DNA from: a virus
Reading direction: 5' to 3' (one strand)
Length of the DNA: 27,407 nt
Virus record (IMG/VR): IMGVR_UViG_3300015195_000014
Coordinates: 1 to 27,407 of that record
Shown here: piece by piece, positions 26,986-27,407 of the stretch
How positions within the stretch are numbered: the first letter of the stretch is position 1
How the letters are laid out: each line of letters begins with the position of its first letter
Notes under the pieces: generated by a model
Told to the model about the DNA's origin: nothing
Seen by the model: the letters and a program-made list of their open reading frames with translations, nothing else
Databases searched by the model: none
Made by a program: the position numbers and the translations under genes

Positions 26986-27089
26986 TCGTCTTCTCGGGCC
27001 CGCCGTGGTGCTGGCCCCCGTCGCTGACCCGAGAGCAGACGGTGCGCGACCTGCAGCTGCTCCTCGACGCACAGAGCGGAGGTGAATAG
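26665..27089 (+). CDS. Tail assembly chaperone, -1 frameshift product (gpGT-like)
   Basis: The same 97 residues up to TTG 26953-26955, then the -1 frame: GTGRTFDAYVVVFSGPPW, CWPPSLTREQTVRDLQLLLD, ending AQSGGE at TAG 27087-27089; 141 aa in all. The extension contains coherent protein in a frame that has no good start of its own, as in other siphovirus GT chaperones. Production of a small amount of the long form is a conserved feature of long-tailed phages; the ratio sets correct tail assembly. Confidence 0.8.
26949..26955 (+). promoter_or_regulatory. -1 ribosomal frameshift site CCCTTTG
   Basis: Read as C CCT TTG in the zero frame, it fits the X XXY YYZ heptamer exactly (CCC, TTT, G). Both tRNAs can re-pair one base back (CCC, TTT). 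The zero-frame stop is 28 bp downstream. The site lies near the end of the first chaperone, the normal place. Confidence 0.85.
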
Positions 27090-27407
27090 ATGGGCATCGG
27101 ACTGAGTGACTCGCTCGAGATCCTCATAGGAGCCAAGGCCACCGGATTCATCACGGAGCTGGGCAAGGCATCCAAGTCGTCGGCCGACCTCGCCGGCGCC
27201 GAGGACCGCCGCCTCGTCGCCTCGGCCAAGGCCACGGCAGCCACGGACAAGGAAGCCGCCAGCCTCGCCAAGCTGACTCTCGCCCAGGCCAAGGCCGGTG
27301 GGGGCGGCGGGCTCGGCAGTGCCGAGCAGACGGCTGCCGCCGCGGCGACGCAGAAGTACAACGTCTCCAAGGCGCAGGCGTCACTGGCGTCGGACAAGGC
27401 CGCCGCC
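27090..27407 (+). CDS. Tape measure protein, N-terminal part (3' partial)
   Basis: ATG 27090, one base after the chaperone stop, with GGAGG upstream (27079-27083). The frame is open to the window edge (106 codons). MGIGLSDSLEILIGAKATGF, ITELGKASKSSADLAGAEDR, then Ala/Lys/Thr-rich helical sequence (AKATAATDKEAASLAKLTLA, KYNVSKAQASLASDKA), matching the coiled-coil start of tape measure proteins, which set tail length and often carry wall hydrolase domains further on. Identification rests on sequence style and position. Confidence 0.82.
   Translation, partial: MGIGLSDSLEILIGAKATGFITELGKASKSSADLAGAEDRRLVASAKATAATDKEAASLAKLTLAQAKAGGGGGLGSAEQTAAAAATQKYNVSKAQASLASDKAAA

Noticed and set aside
1-27407. 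tRNA or rRNA genes, integrase and attachment site
   Set aside because: No cloverleaf with TTCGA-type arm and CCA-proximal stem was noticed, and no tyrosine or serine recombinase motifs were found in any plausible gene; a dedicated search could still find a tRNA.

Overview
The window is about 27 kb of a high-GC, tailed, siphovirus-like bacteriophage genome, or a prophage of one. Two genes carry the four-cysteine signature of WhiB proteins (C-Xn-CX2CX5C plus GIWGG). WhiB proteins are confined to Actinomycetota and their phages, so the host is very probably an actinobacterium; the sequence does not let me say which. I see no integrase, immunity repressor, tRNA, rRNA or CRISPR array, so temperate versus lytic lifestyle is undecided here. 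Nearly all genes are on the + strand and joined by ATGA, GTGA or TTGA stop-start overlaps, implying long translationally coupled operons.

Layout. (1) 1-9852, accessory, replication, lysis and regulation: a WhiB fusion, an endolysin (amidase plus peptidoglycan-binding domain), a replication-initiator-like gene that carries an iteron-type origin candidate inside its own coding sequence, HNH nucleases, a run of tiny genes (4846-6190) whose junctions carry six copies of one repeated sequence, a second WhiB protein, a FliA/WhiG-like sigma factor, and two secreted proteins, one a lysozyme-like transglycosylase. (2) 9967-17485, packaging and head: small and large terminase subunits, a portal gene interrupted by an intein with class 3 features and a LAGLIDADG nuclease, an HK97-type prohead protease and the major capsid protein, then a strong terminator-like hairpin. 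(3) 17548-22849: a frame-broken endonuclease VII, then an unusual cassette between capsid and head-tail connector genes with four glycosyltransferases, a NeuD-type O-acyltransferase, a permuted papain-like hydrolase and small genes. (4) 23060-27407, connector and tail: connector, tail-completion genes, another (CgeB-like) glycosyltransferase, major tail protein, tail assembly chaperones with a canonical -1 slippery site, and the start of the tape measure gene. Three genes on the minus strand (14829-15062, 22846-23022, 25515-26231) interrupt the late operon.

How it may work together. WhiB proteins and the sigma factor probably reprogram transcription, the initiator and its internal origin start replication, and the late operon builds the particle. 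The sugar-modifying enzymes embedded in the structural operon suggest modification of the virion or of a cell-surface glycan during late infection. Five genes (321-639, 4884-5064, 5061-5244, 17548-17800, 23060-23688) show a coherent protein split between two frames by one base. One is the head-tail connector, so the list mixes probable sequence errors with possible real decay or recoding.
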